37,748 nucleotides of DNA from an uncultured Ruminococcus sp. (lineage in GTDB: Bacteria > Bacillota > Clostridia > Oscillospirales > CAG-272). The stretch spans positions 1 to 37,748 of the forward strand of contig CACWOQ010000016.1 in the NCBI GenBank assembly GCA_902762505.1. The letters run 5' to 3'. Positions within the stretch are counted from its first letter, which is position 1, and the number at the start of each line of letters is the position of its first letter. This document shows positions 1-6,962 of the stretch, piece by piece. A program made the translations under genes and the position numbers. The notes beneath the pieces are model-generated. The model was not told the DNA's origin and made no database searches. It worked only from the letters and a program-made list of their open reading frames with translations.

Positions 1-357
1 CAGCGTCAGCTCGTCCCCCTCGTGATACTCGGCGCCGCCGGAGATAAAGCCGGAGGACGTCATCCTTCCCGTCATGAGAAGATCCGCCGAGATGACGAAC
101 ACGTCCCCTTCCTGCTTTACGTGATAGCCCTCGAGCAGCTTGCCGCCGCCTCCCCGGTCGTCCGTGAACGTGACGCCGGTGACAAGCTCATTTTTCGTTT
201 TCTCGTCAGTTTTCGCGGTAAAGGAAACGGCGTATTCCCGGTCATACAAAGGCTCCGCGTCGACGAGCTTCGCCGCGCGGACGATGATCCCGGCGACGCC
301 GAGTATAAGCACGGCGATCAGCAGAACGTCCGTCAGATTGAATCTGATCTTTTTCAT
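1..357 (-). CDS. Membrane-anchored DUF4330-like protein (3' end beyond window)
   Basis: The reading frame stays open for 119 codons from an ATG at 357 to the window edge, so the C-terminus is missing. It begins MKKIRFNLTDVLLIAVLILG: a short cytoplasmic start, then one hydrophobic segment (about residues 8-27), then a soluble extracytoplasmic part. Its ATG overlaps the stop of the gene upstream (ATGA, 354-357), so the two are translationally coupled. The layout matches that neighbour: N-terminal anchor, then VSFTA here against VTFTA there, then a glycine-rich strand and a Gly-Asp-rich beta region. The pair therefore looks like a tandem duplication. The shape resembles the DUF4330 family, known only as single-pass proteins of Firmicutes. 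I infer that family from form and from the O-antigen-ligase-like neighbour, not from a search. The molecular function is unknown. Confidence 0.7.
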   Translation of the reverse strand, partial: MKKIRFNLTDVLLIAVLILGVAGIIVRAAKLVDAEPLYDREYAVSFTAKTDEKTKNELVTGVTFTDDRGGGGKLLEGYHVKQEGDVFVISADLLMTGRMTSSGFISGGAEYHEGDELTL

Positions 358-722
358 TTTTCCGCCTCCGTAATATCTCTTATCACAGCGGTAATGCGTT
401 TCGCACCGCACAAAAGCTCGTATTTTTCGCCGTGCCTCACGGGGACGCATCCCGAATAATACGTTCCGGCGCGGAGCTCGGCGCCGGTCGAGAGCACGGC
501 GTATCCGTCGCCGCAAAGCTCTACCGTACCTATGACCCCGCCTCCCGGGACCGTGATGACGTCGCCTTCGGACAGCTCACCTCCGTCCGTGAAAACAGCC
601 GTGAACGTCACGGGGACGGTTTTGCCGCGCGGAGCCGCGAAAAGACACAGCGCGGCGGCGATCAGGGCGAAAAACAGGATCACCGATATATCGAAAAAAT
701 TGATGAACGTTCTCTTTTTCAT
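354..722 (-). CDS. Small membrane-anchored DUF4330-like protein
   Basis: 122-aa protein. The start is set at the ATG at 722 because GGAGGGG lies just upstream, inside the last codons of the preceding gene; the in-frame start 21 nt further up has no such site. Residues 11-31 form a single hydrophobic segment (FDISVILFFALIAAALCLF). The remainder is a beta-rich soluble domain with GGELSEGDVITVPGGG near the middle and YYSGC further on. It is sandwiched between the O-antigen-ligase-like gene (stop at 724) and a similar protein (ATGA overlap), so all three are probably co-transcribed. The paralogous pair may assist surface polysaccharide assembly or sit in the cell envelope; this is inference from position only. 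No catalytic motif is visible. Confidence 0.72.
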   Translation of the reverse strand: MKKRTFINFFDISVILFFALIAAALCLFAAPRGKTVPVTFTAVFTDGGELSEGDVITVPGGGVIGTVELCGDGYAVLSTGAELRAGTYYSGCVPVRHGEKYELLCGAKRITAVIRDITEAEK

Positions 723-723
723 A

Positions 724-2595
724 TCACCCCTCCGTGTATTCAAGCGCAGTCACGGCGTAATCGTGCTCGCGGCGGCAGAGCTCGGCTGCCGCCGAGCCGA
801 TGCCGGCGACGGCAAACGTGAGAAGACAAACGGCGGGCGAGCTGAAAACGTTTTCGACAAGGCCGTACAGCGAAACCGAAAGCACTGCGGCAAACGGCGC
901 GTAAATATACCTCTTGCTCTCCGTTTTTCCGCATTTTACGATGCAGGTAACGCAGAACGAGAAGAAAGTCAGAAGAAACACGGCGAAGCATACCGCCGCA
1001 GTTATGCCGCCCTCGGCGCAGATCTGCAGATAAACGCTTTTCGCGCCGTTGACAGCGTCAAAGCCCTGCAGCGCAAAGTTCGGATACATATAACGGAACG
1101 AGCCTATACCGTACCCGAACAGCGGCGACGAACGGATCAGCCCGGCGACGCCGCGCCAGACCGAGCCGATCAGGGCGTTTTCCGTATACAAAAGCGAATA
1201 AAGCTTCGAATATATCCCGCCCGGTATAAGCGCGCACACGAGCGCCGCAAACGGCAGCGATATCACGACCGGCACCGCGGCTCTGCGGTCGCGCAGGACA
1301 GCCATGAAAACTGACGTTATCACACATACCGCTGCGGCGTAGAACGAGCCGGTAAGGCAGAGCGCGCAAAGCGACGCGGCATAGGCGAAAATATACGCAA
1401 GCTTTCCGTTCCTGCCGTCAAGCGCGAAGTAAAGCAAAAGCGGCGCGCCGATAAGCAGATACGATGCAAGAGCCTGCGGAGAATCGAAAAACAGAGCCAT
1501 TCTCCCGCCCTCTCCGGCGAAAAGCGAGCGCGCGGCGAGCATTTGAGACGGAGTACCGCAGAAATAGAAGAACAGACCGAATACGGATACCGCGGCGGCT
1601 GACAAAGCCGCGGCGTGCAGCGTCCTGTCGAGCCATTCGCGCTTGCACAGAAGGTTCCTGCAAATGAAGTATCCCGACAGACCGAGCAGGAACAATGATC
1701 CCGACGACGACGCGTCGCCCGCGGTCACGAGCTTGCCGAGGAACGTGAAGACGGCGAGTATCATGACGGACACGTCGACCGGTCTGAATCTGAGTTCTCT
1801 TTTGCGGCGGATCGTTTTCAATACGTATGAAGCCGTCGTCACCGCGCAGAGGATCAGCACCTCACGCAAAGGCAGAAACGGCACGGCGGCGACGGTAAGC
1901 ACGGCGCCCGGCTCCGGCTTGAAGAACACGACGCAAAGTATTATGATGCAGAACAGGAAAAGAAGCACTCTGTGAGGCGGCGCGACGAAAGCGGCGACGC
2001 CGGTGAGCATACCGGCAAGAAGCGCGGTGCTCGCGCGCTTTTTCCCTTCCTTTTCAGCCGTGAGCTTCTCTTCGTCGGCTCCGAGCACCCCGAGCGTGAA
2101 AAACGACAGCACGGGCGTGCGGCACAGCGTAGCCGAAAGCGGTCTGCCGGACAGGAAGAAGAGCGAAAGTACGAGCACCGCCGCGCCGCCGTAAAGCGTC
2201 GTTACCGGAAGATCGCGGCTGACGAGCGCGTACTTTATTATGAAATATTCGATAACGGCGTACAGTCCGGATGAGAAAAGATATATCCCCACGTCTCTCG
2301 TCCGCACGTAAAGCAGCTCCGACAGAAACGACGTGACGGCATTTTTCGCCCTGCTTCCCGTGAAGAAGCGGCAGATCGCGTCACGCAGGCGGGACAGCGC
2401 GGCGTTGAGCGGCGTTTTTTTCGACGCGGCTGTCGCCGCAAACGACGAAAGCTGCATTTTTTCAAGCGCGAAATATCCGGAGAAAAGTCTTGCCAAAAGA
2501 CTGTTTTTCGCGCGTTTCGCCGCCGCGTCGGCAAAATGCGACAAAGCCCGGATAACCGCGCTGCGTTTTATTTTGCCGGCTACGTCTTTAGCCAT
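724..2595 (-). CDS. O-antigen ligase / Wzy-like polytopic membrane protein
   Basis: About 623 aa with roughly 12 hydrophobic segments and a basic, hydrophilic N-terminus of about 100 residues. Near residues 483-505 lies the signature of the Wzy_C/O-antigen ligase family: a membrane-proximal SSPLFGYGIGSFRYMYPNFA followed by a Gly/Asn stretch and a helix reading SVYLQICAEGG. Family members transfer or polymerise lipid-linked glycans on the outer face of the cytoplasmic membrane. The start is set at the ATG at 2595, one base past the trmD stop, because GGAG lies 8-9 nt upstream; an earlier in-frame start at 2625 would overlap trmD by 29 nt. It is followed at once by two small anchored proteins. 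In a Gram-positive host the product would be a capsule, teichoic-acid-like polymer or glycoprotein glycan; the substrate cannot be read from the sequence. Confidence 0.8.
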   Translation of the reverse strand: MAKDVAGKIKRSAVIRALSHFADAAAKRAKNSLLARLFSGYFALEKMQLSSFAATAASKKTPLNAALSRLRDAICRFFTGSRAKNAVTSFLSELLYVRTRDVGIYLFSSGLYAVIEYFIIKYALVSRDLPVTTLYGGAAVLVLSLFFLSGRPLSATLCRTPVLSFFTLGVLGADEEKLTAEKEGKKRASTALLAGMLTGVAAFVAPPHRVLLFLFCIIILCVVFFKPEPGAVLTVAAVPFLPLREVLILCAVTTASYVLKTIRRKRELRFRPVDVSVMILAVFTFLGKLVTAGDASSSGSLFLLGLSGYFICRNLLCKREWLDRTLHAAALSAAAVSVFGLFFYFCGTPSQMLAARSLFAGEGGRMALFFDSPQALASYLLIGAPLLLYFALDGRNGKLAYIFAYAASLCALCLTGSFYAAAVCVITSVFMAVLRDRRAAVPVVISLPFAALVCALIPGGIYSKLYSLLYTENALIGSVWRGVAGLIRSSPLFGYGIGSFRYMYPNFALQGFDAVNGAKSVYLQICAEGGITAAVCFAVFLLTFFSFCVTCIVKCGKTESKRYIYAPFAAVLSVSLYGLVENVFSSPAVCLLTFAVAGIGSAAAELCRREHDYAVTALEYTEG

Positions 2596-2596
2596 T

Positions 2597-3301
2597 TCAT
2601 TTTTCTCCGTTTTTGTATTTTTCAAGCAGGTCGGGGCGGTATTTCTCGGTCAGCAGATACGACTGCTCCGCCCTCCATTTTGCGACGTTTTCGTGGTGGC
2701 CGGACAACAGCACGTCGGGCACCGTCCTGCCTCTGTATTCGTAAGGCCTCGTATACTGCGGATATTCAAGCAGTCCGGAGGCTATGCTCTCGTCCTCGTA
2801 ACACACGCTGTCCGCGAGGACGCCCGGGATCAGACGGGACACGCAGTCGACGAGGATGCAGGCGGGAAGCTCGCCTCCCGTAAGGACGTAGTCGCCGACG
2901 GAGATCTGTTCGTCAACGACCTCCTCGATCGCCCTCTCGTCGATACCCTCGTAATGCCCGCACAGTATGATCAGATCGTCGTACGCGCTGAGCCTTTCCG
3001 CGGTCGTCTGGTCGAGTATCCTGCCCTTCGGGCTCATATAGACGGTCAGTCTGCTGTGATCGTCAGGTATGTTCGACAGCACCTCCGCGTGGCACTCACA
3101 GATCGGAGGCGCCGCCATGAGCATCCCTTTTCCGCCGCCGTACGGCGAATCGTCGACCTTGTTATGCTTGTTGTTCGCGTGGTCGCGTATGTCGTATTCT
3201 TTAACGCTGATGAACCCCGCCTGACGGGCGCGTCCGATAACGCTTTCGGACAGGACCGTTTCCACCATATCGGGAAAGAGCGTCATTATATGGAAATTCA
3301 T
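2597..3301 (-). CDS. trmD: tRNA (guanine(37)-N1)-methyltransferase
   Basis: 234 aa, normal for the family. TrmD uses S-adenosylmethionine to methylate N1 of G37 next to the anticodon, which prevents +1 frameshifting. Visible signatures are the N-terminal MNFHIMTLFPDMVE, the DSPYGGGKGML loop, LILCGHYEGIDERAIEE (about residues 110-126) and GDYVLTGGELPA, which together build the trefoil-knot SAM site of SPOUT methyltransferases. The ATG overlaps the rimM stop (ATGA at 3298-3301). The rimM-trmD pairing is the classical one, but rpsP is absent upstream and rplS is absent downstream in this window. Confidence 0.97.
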   Translation of the reverse strand: MNFHIMTLFPDMVETVLSESVIGRARQAGFISVKEYDIRDHANNKHNKVDDSPYGGGKGMLMAAPPICECHAEVLSNIPDDHSRLTVYMSPKGRILDQTTAERLSAYDDLIILCGHYEGIDERAIEEVVDEQISVGDYVLTGGELPACILVDCVSRLIPGVLADSVCYEDESIASGLLEYPQYTRPYEYRGRTVPDVLLSGHHENVAKWRAEQSYLLTEKYRPDLLEKYKNGEK

Positions 3302-3798
3302 TCAAACATCCCCTCAATGGGCTTGATATATATCGCGTCCTCGGTCAGCTTTTTGATGAACTGCGGCACGTCCGGCACCTGCACGGTGCCGTTTTCCGTT
3401 TTCACGAAATAAATATCCGACGAAGGGAATTCCTCAACGGATTCAAGTACGCCGTAGCGCCGTCCGTCGTCCGCGTCAAGCACGGGCAGACCGATGAGAT
3501 CGCATATGAGGATCCTGTCCGCGGGTATGCAGAGCTCATCACGGTCGACGTAAAACGTCGTCCCCTTGAGCTTCGCCGCGTCCTCCGCGGTGTCCGTGCC
3601 TTCAAGCTTGACAACCGCCGCGTTTTTGCTTCCGCGGCTTGCCTGCACGACGTATTTTTTTGTTCCGTTTTCATCGGCGTAAAGCGTTTTTATCCGCGTG
3701 AAAGCGGATATATCGTCGCACCAGACGACCATCTTCACCTCTCCGCGGACGCCGTGCGTTCCGGAAACGTATCCCTGTTCTATATACTTCTTTTTCAA
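3298..3798 (-). CDS. rimM: 16S rRNA processing protein RimM
   Basis: 166 aa from a TTG start at 3798. This start is preferred because AAAGGTGA lies about 5 nt upstream and because the protein then opens KKKYIEQGYVSGTHGVRGEV, the normal RimM start. The ATG 69 nt earlier at 3867 has no ribosome-binding site and lies too close to the -10 box. RimM binds ribosomal protein S19 and helps mature the 3' domain of the 30S subunit. The N-terminal beta-barrel (about residues 4-85) and the C-terminal PRC-barrel (about 90-166, starting near ILICDLIGLPV) can both be made out. It is first in its transcription unit and is coupled to trmD by a 4-nt overlap. Confidence 0.95.
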   Translation of the reverse strand: MKKKYIEQGYVSGTHGVRGEVKMVVWCDDISAFTRIKTLYADENGTKKYVVQASRGSKNAAVVKLEGTDTAEDAAKLKGTTFYVDRDELCIPADRILICDLIGLPVLDADDGRRYGVLESVEEFPSSDIYFVKTENGTVQVPDVPQFIKKLTEDAIYIKPIEGMFE

Positions 3799-3883
3799 GC
3801 GATCACCTTTATACGCGTATTCCGGCGCGCTCGGAACGCCTTTGCCGTCCGAACGGTACCGGACCATACAGTAATTCTTTTAT

Positions 3884-3912
3884 ATCATACCATATTTTTT
3901 TACGAATTGCAA
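3884..3912 (-). promoter_or_regulatory. Sigma-A promoter of rimM-trmD-ligase operon
   Basis: On the minus strand, TTGCAA (3907-3912) and TATGAT (3884-3889) are separated by exactly 17 bp of AT-rich DNA. Transcription would start near 3877, leaving about 80 nt of leader before the TTG start of rimM. It stands back to back with the promoter of the M55 peptidase operon. Confidence 0.75.
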
Positions 3913-3952
3913 GACGTCGGCAAAAAATATTTGCAAAAAGCGAAATTTTACC

Positions 3953-3966
3953 GTCAAACGTTTGAC
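3953..3966. promoter_or_regulatory. Perfect 14-bp palindrome, probable operator
   Basis: GTCAAACGTTTGAC is a perfect inverted repeat. Its right arm contains the first five bases of the -35 hexamer TTGACT (3962-3967) of the plus-strand promoter. A dimeric repressor bound here would block that promoter. The regulator is not encoded next to the site. It lies upstream of the predicted transcription start, so it acts as DNA and not as an RNA hairpin. Confidence 0.5.
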
Positions 3967-3990
3967 TTTTTCTTTTTTTTGTATTATAAT
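3962..3990 (+). promoter_or_regulatory. Sigma-A promoter of M55 peptidase operon
   Basis: TTGACT (3962-3967) and a perfect TATAAT (3985-3990) are separated by a 17-bp pyrimidine-rich spacer. The predicted start is near 3997, which leaves a leader of about 20 nt containing the GAGGTGG ribosome-binding site. Confidence 0.85.
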
Positions 3991-4016
3991 AAGAAAAATA
4001 CTTGCGAGGTGGTAAA

Positions 4017-4817
4017 ATGAAGCTTTTTATTTCAGCTGATATAGAAGGTACCGCGGGAATAACCTGCTGGGACGAAACGGAATACGGTCATCCGAGATAC
4101 GGATATTTCGCCGAACAAATGACGCGCGAGGTATCCGCCGCGTGCTCCGCCGCGGACAGACTCGGATACGAGATACTCGTTAAAGACGCGCACGACAGCG
4201 CGAGGAACATCCTGCCGGACAAGCTGCACCCGTCCGCCGTGCTTTTACGCGGCTGGGCGAGAGATATAAACTGCATGATGTCCGGCATCGACAGCGACAA
4301 ATTCGACGCCGTTGCCTTCACGGGCTATCATTCCGCCGCAATGAGCGAGGGCAACTCCCTTTCCCACACGATGACGACGGCGGCTCACAGCGTAAAAATA
4401 AACGGCAGATACGCGTCCGAATTCACGATCAACGCGTACACCGCCGCTATGTACGGCGTTCCGGTAGTGTTCCTCTCCGGCGACGAGGCGCTTTGTGAAT
4501 CCGCGAAGGAGCTGATTCCGGGGATCACGACCGTGGCGACAAAGCGCGGCGTCGGTTCCGCCTGTATGTCCGCTCATCCGGACAAGGTGTGCAAAATGAT
4601 CCTTGAAGGTATGGAAAAAGCCCTCTCGGGTGATTACGTGAAAAAATGCAGGCTGAATCTGCCGGAGCACTTTTCCGTTGAGATCTGCTACCGCGACGTG
4701 AACGACGCGACGCGTTATTCCTGCTATCCCGGCGTCGTCCGTCTCGACGGAAAGACGCTTCTGTTCGAGCACGACTCCTACAAAGAAGTCCTTCGTATGA
4801 TCCATTTCATTCTGTGA
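4017..4817 (+). CDS. M55 family D-aminopeptidase (DppA-like)
   Basis: 266 aa. M55 peptidases are zinc-dependent D-aminopeptidases; Bacillus DppA releases D-Ala from D-amino-acid peptides. The metal and active-site residues known for DppA (Asp8, Glu10, His60, His104, Glu133) have counterparts here: Asp8 and Glu10 in FISADIEGTAG, His59 in VKDAHDSARN, His105 in TGYHS and about Glu135 in RYASEFTINA. The start is the ATG at 4017, which has GAGGTGG 4 nt upstream; an in-frame TTG at 4002 would lie inside the leader. No signal peptide is seen, so the enzyme is cytoplasmic. It is the first gene of a three-gene operon with a putative glycoside hydrolase and a membrane protein. The likely role is use of cell-wall-derived peptides, but the real substrate is open. 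Confidence 0.9.
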   Translation: MKLFISADIEGTAGITCWDETEYGHPRYGYFAEQMTREVSAACSAADRLGYEILVKDAHDSARNILPDKLHPSAVLLRGWARDINCMMSGIDSDKFDAVAFTGYHSAAMSEGNSLSHTMTTAAHSVKINGRYASEFTINAYTAAMYGVPVVFLSGDEALCESAKELIPGITTVATKRGVGSACMSAHPDKVCKMILEGMEKALSGDYVKKCRLNLPEHFSVEICYRDVNDATRYSCYPGVVRLDGKTLLFEHDSYKEVLRMIHFIL

Positions 4818-4826
4818 GGTGTAATT

Positions 4827-6368
4827 ATGGAACTCTTTACAAGATCGAGCGCTCATGACGTATTCAGAAACACGAGAAAAAGAAGATGCGACGACGCGCG
4901 TCTTACGCTTTACGGTGCAAAAAACGCCGTGTGCTCCGGACAGATCGTTCTGCGCGAGCACGGGGAATTCGATATCACAGGCGTTGAATTCGGCGCCTTC
5001 TCCGCTCCGTTCATCGTATCGGAGGACGACGTGGGGTATTATTTCCAGGACTATATAAAATACAACGACGGAGAGTACCCGGATCCGCTGTCCGACGCCC
5101 CGTCGGTACACGTTCCCGCGGAAAGCTCGCAGAGCGTATGGATAACCGTGAACGTTAAGCCGGAGGCGCTTTCCGGGCTGTGCACGTTCAACGTAACGGT
5201 CAAGACGAGCGCCGGCGACTTCACCGTCCCCGCCTCCGTTCGCGTTTTCGGCGTCACCGTGCCCGACGCCGACAAGTCGGAATTTTCGCTCGAGTATTTT
5301 CTCGATCCGTTCACCTCACTCGCAGGAGAAAGGTGGGGAGAAAACCGTGAAAAATTCCTGTCGTCGTACTGTGAATCGCTTTCCATGATCCGCAACAACA
5401 GCATCGACGTTCAGATAATACCGCTTCTCTGCGACGCGAAAAGCAAAAGAATCTCCGAAACGGAATGGGCTCTCGACTTTTCATACGTCGGAAAATACGT
5501 TGATTTCATGACGGCGCGCGTGCCGACGAAATATATCGCCGTCCGCTCGACCATCGCATCCGTCAACGGCGATACTCTGCCCGTCATCGGATACGACGGC
5601 GGTGTCACGTGGGAAAAATACGGCACAAAGGACGCAAACGCGTGGTTTTACGCGTATATCCGCGGAATATACGAATATTTCAAATCGAGGGGCATGGAAA
5701 AAATGCTCCTGATAAGACTTCAGGACGAACCGCATTACACGGAATGCTGGAAATGGGCGCGCGATATCTGCCGCGAGGCGGCGCCCGGCGTACCGTGCGG
5801 CGAGCCGCTTGACGAGCATTCGTCCGGGCTCGGCTTACAGGGATACATAGATCAGTATATTCCGCGCATCAACGTATACGAGGAAGGCGCGGATTACTAC
5901 GACAGGATGAGGAAGCAGGGCTCGACGCTGTGGGTATATTCCTGCTGCTTCCCCGAGGAGCCGTGGTTCATAAACAAATTCATTGATCATCCGCACGTCC
6001 ACAGCCGTCTTATGAGCTGGGGCTGCTACGCGCGCGGAATCACAGGCTTTCTGCACTGGGGCTATAACTACTGGTCGGATACGAGCCTTTACGGCACCGC
6101 TCCCGGAGCGCGCTTCAAGGGAGACGGCTTCATAGTCTATCCCGACAAAGAAAATCTGCGCGTCACCCCGTCGACGCGTCTTCTGGCGACTGCCGAAGGC
6201 ATCGTCGACTACGAGCTTTTGAAGATCGTGGAAAAGAAGGATCCTTTTGCCGCCATGGCGATATGCGAGAGCCTCGTCCGCCGCTTCAACGAATACGACG
6301 ACGACCCTGACGCCGCGGACGCCGCGCGCATCAGACTGCTTTCCGCCGCCGAGGAGGCTTCGTTATGA
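4827..6368 (+). CDS. DUF4091-containing putative glycoside hydrolase
   Basis: 513 aa, with TGAGGTG overlapping the previous stop and serving as ribosome-binding site for the ATG at 4827. The N-terminal 150 residues are beta-sandwich-like. The middle looks like a TIM barrel, with LIRLQDEPHYTECWKWA about residues 290-306 and GITGFLHWGYNYWSD about 405-419. The end, about residues 445-485, carries the DUF4091 pattern in which an acidic GIVDYELL closes the barrel. The DEPH motif and the late tryptophan-rich strand are typical of DUF4091 proteins, which are thought to be glycosidases of unknown specificity. There is no signal peptide, which points to intracellular oligosaccharides. Its partner upstream is a D-aminopeptidase, so muropeptide-like or glycopeptide substrates are possible; this is inference. 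Confidence 0.75.
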   Translation: MELFTRSSAHDVFRNTRKRRCDDARLTLYGAKNAVCSGQIVLREHGEFDITGVEFGAFSAPFIVSEDDVGYYFQDYIKYNDGEYPDPLSDAPSVHVPAESSQSVWITVNVKPEALSGLCTFNVTVKTSAGDFTVPASVRVFGVTVPDADKSEFSLEYFLDPFTSLAGERWGENREKFLSSYCESLSMIRNNSIDVQIIPLLCDAKSKRISETEWALDFSYVGKYVDFMTARVPTKYIAVRSTIASVNGDTLPVIGYDGGVTWEKYGTKDANAWFYAYIRGIYEYFKSRGMEKMLLIRLQDEPHYTECWKWARDICREAAPGVPCGEPLDEHSSGLGLQGYIDQYIPRINVYEEGADYYDRMRKQGSTLWVYSCCFPEEPWFINKFIDHPHVHSRLMSWGCYARGITGFLHWGYNYWSDTSLYGTAPGARFKGDGFIVYPDKENLRVTPSTRLLATAEGIVDYELLKIVEKKDPFAAMAICESLVRRFNEYDDDPDAADAARIRLLSAAEEASL

Positions 6369-6883
6369 GCCGGGGTGGCAGGATAGCGTACGTCGTCACG
6401 TCGCTTCTGCTCGTCGCTCTGACGGTGCTGCTGTTCGGCCGCGGCGCGGTCGGGCTCGCGGTATCGGTCGCGCTGTGCTCGGCGTTCGCTCTGACGCTCA
6501 ACCTGTGCGGATACACGGTCTTTTCCTTCGCATTCGTCTGCGCGGCGTTCGTCTTCTCCGGCATTTCCGCCGGTTACGAGCTTTCCGTGCTGATCATCGT
6601 CCTCATATCGCTTGCGCTTTCGTTTACCGCCGTATGGCTCACGACGAAGTATGAGTACGGACTTCTCATATCCGACAGTCTCGGAGTCCTGCTCGGATAC
6701 GTTCCCGCGTATCTCGGAATAAAATATATCGCCGTGAATTTTATCGGGGCGGAGAAATTCGACGGGGTACTCAGGCTCGCTCACTACCCCGCGCTTATCG
6801 GCGCCGTCGCCGGCGGGCTGATCGCGTTCTTCGCGGTCCCCGCGGTACGCGTCCTCAAACGCTATGCGCAGGAGGAGAATTAA
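6365..6883 (+). CDS. Small polytopic membrane protein, unknown function
   Basis: 172 aa, ATG overlapping the stop of the hydrolase gene (ATGA at 6365-6368). Five to six hydrophobic segments cover most of its length (about residues 8-28, 30-50, 51-70, 72-93, 102-122 and 143-163). It ends in a short basic-acidic tail, RVLKRYAQEEN. No charged transport motif, binding motif or enzyme signature is visible. Coupling to the hydrolase and the M55 peptidase suggests a shared physiological role, but no specific function can be given. It is the last gene of the operon; the next gene, lon, has a 79-bp upstream gap. Confidence 0.7.
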   Translation: MSRGGRIAYVVTSLLLVALTVLLFGRGAVGLAVSVALCSAFALTLNLCGYTVFSFAFVCAAFVFSGISAGYELSVLIIVLISLALSFTAVWLTTKYEYGLLISDSLGVLLGYVPAYLGIKYIAVNFIGAEKFDGVLRLAHYPALIGAVAGGLIAFFAVPAVRVLKRYAQEEN

Positions 6884-6887
6884 CAAA

Positions 6888-6918
6888 ATACGCCTATATA
6901 TATTTATAAAAGGCGTAT
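6888..6918. repeat. 8-bp inverted repeat upstream of lon
   Basis: ATACGCCT (6888-6895) and AGGCGTAT (6911-6918) are perfect inverted arms around a 15-nt AT-rich loop. The right arm is followed by AAAATAG and not by a T-run, so it is a poor intrinsic terminator. It lies 45 nt before lon, among AT-rich hexamers that could hold the lon promoter (for example TAAAAT at 6918-6923 or TATTAT downstream). It may be an operator or a weak terminator of the preceding operon. Confidence 0.4.
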
Positions 6919-6962
6919 AAAATAGATTATTATAGTTTTACTGTAGAGGTACTTTTATCACA

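Noticed and set aside
2333..3412. 359-codon plus-strand frame opposite trmD and rimM
   Set aside because: trmD and rimM on the minus strand are unmistakable; the plus-strand frame has no motif and runs across gene borders.
4245..5111. 288-codon minus-strand frame opposite the M55 gene and hydrolase start
   Set aside because: It is rich in Arg, His and Val like other shadow frames, spans a real gene junction, and has no ribosome-binding site.
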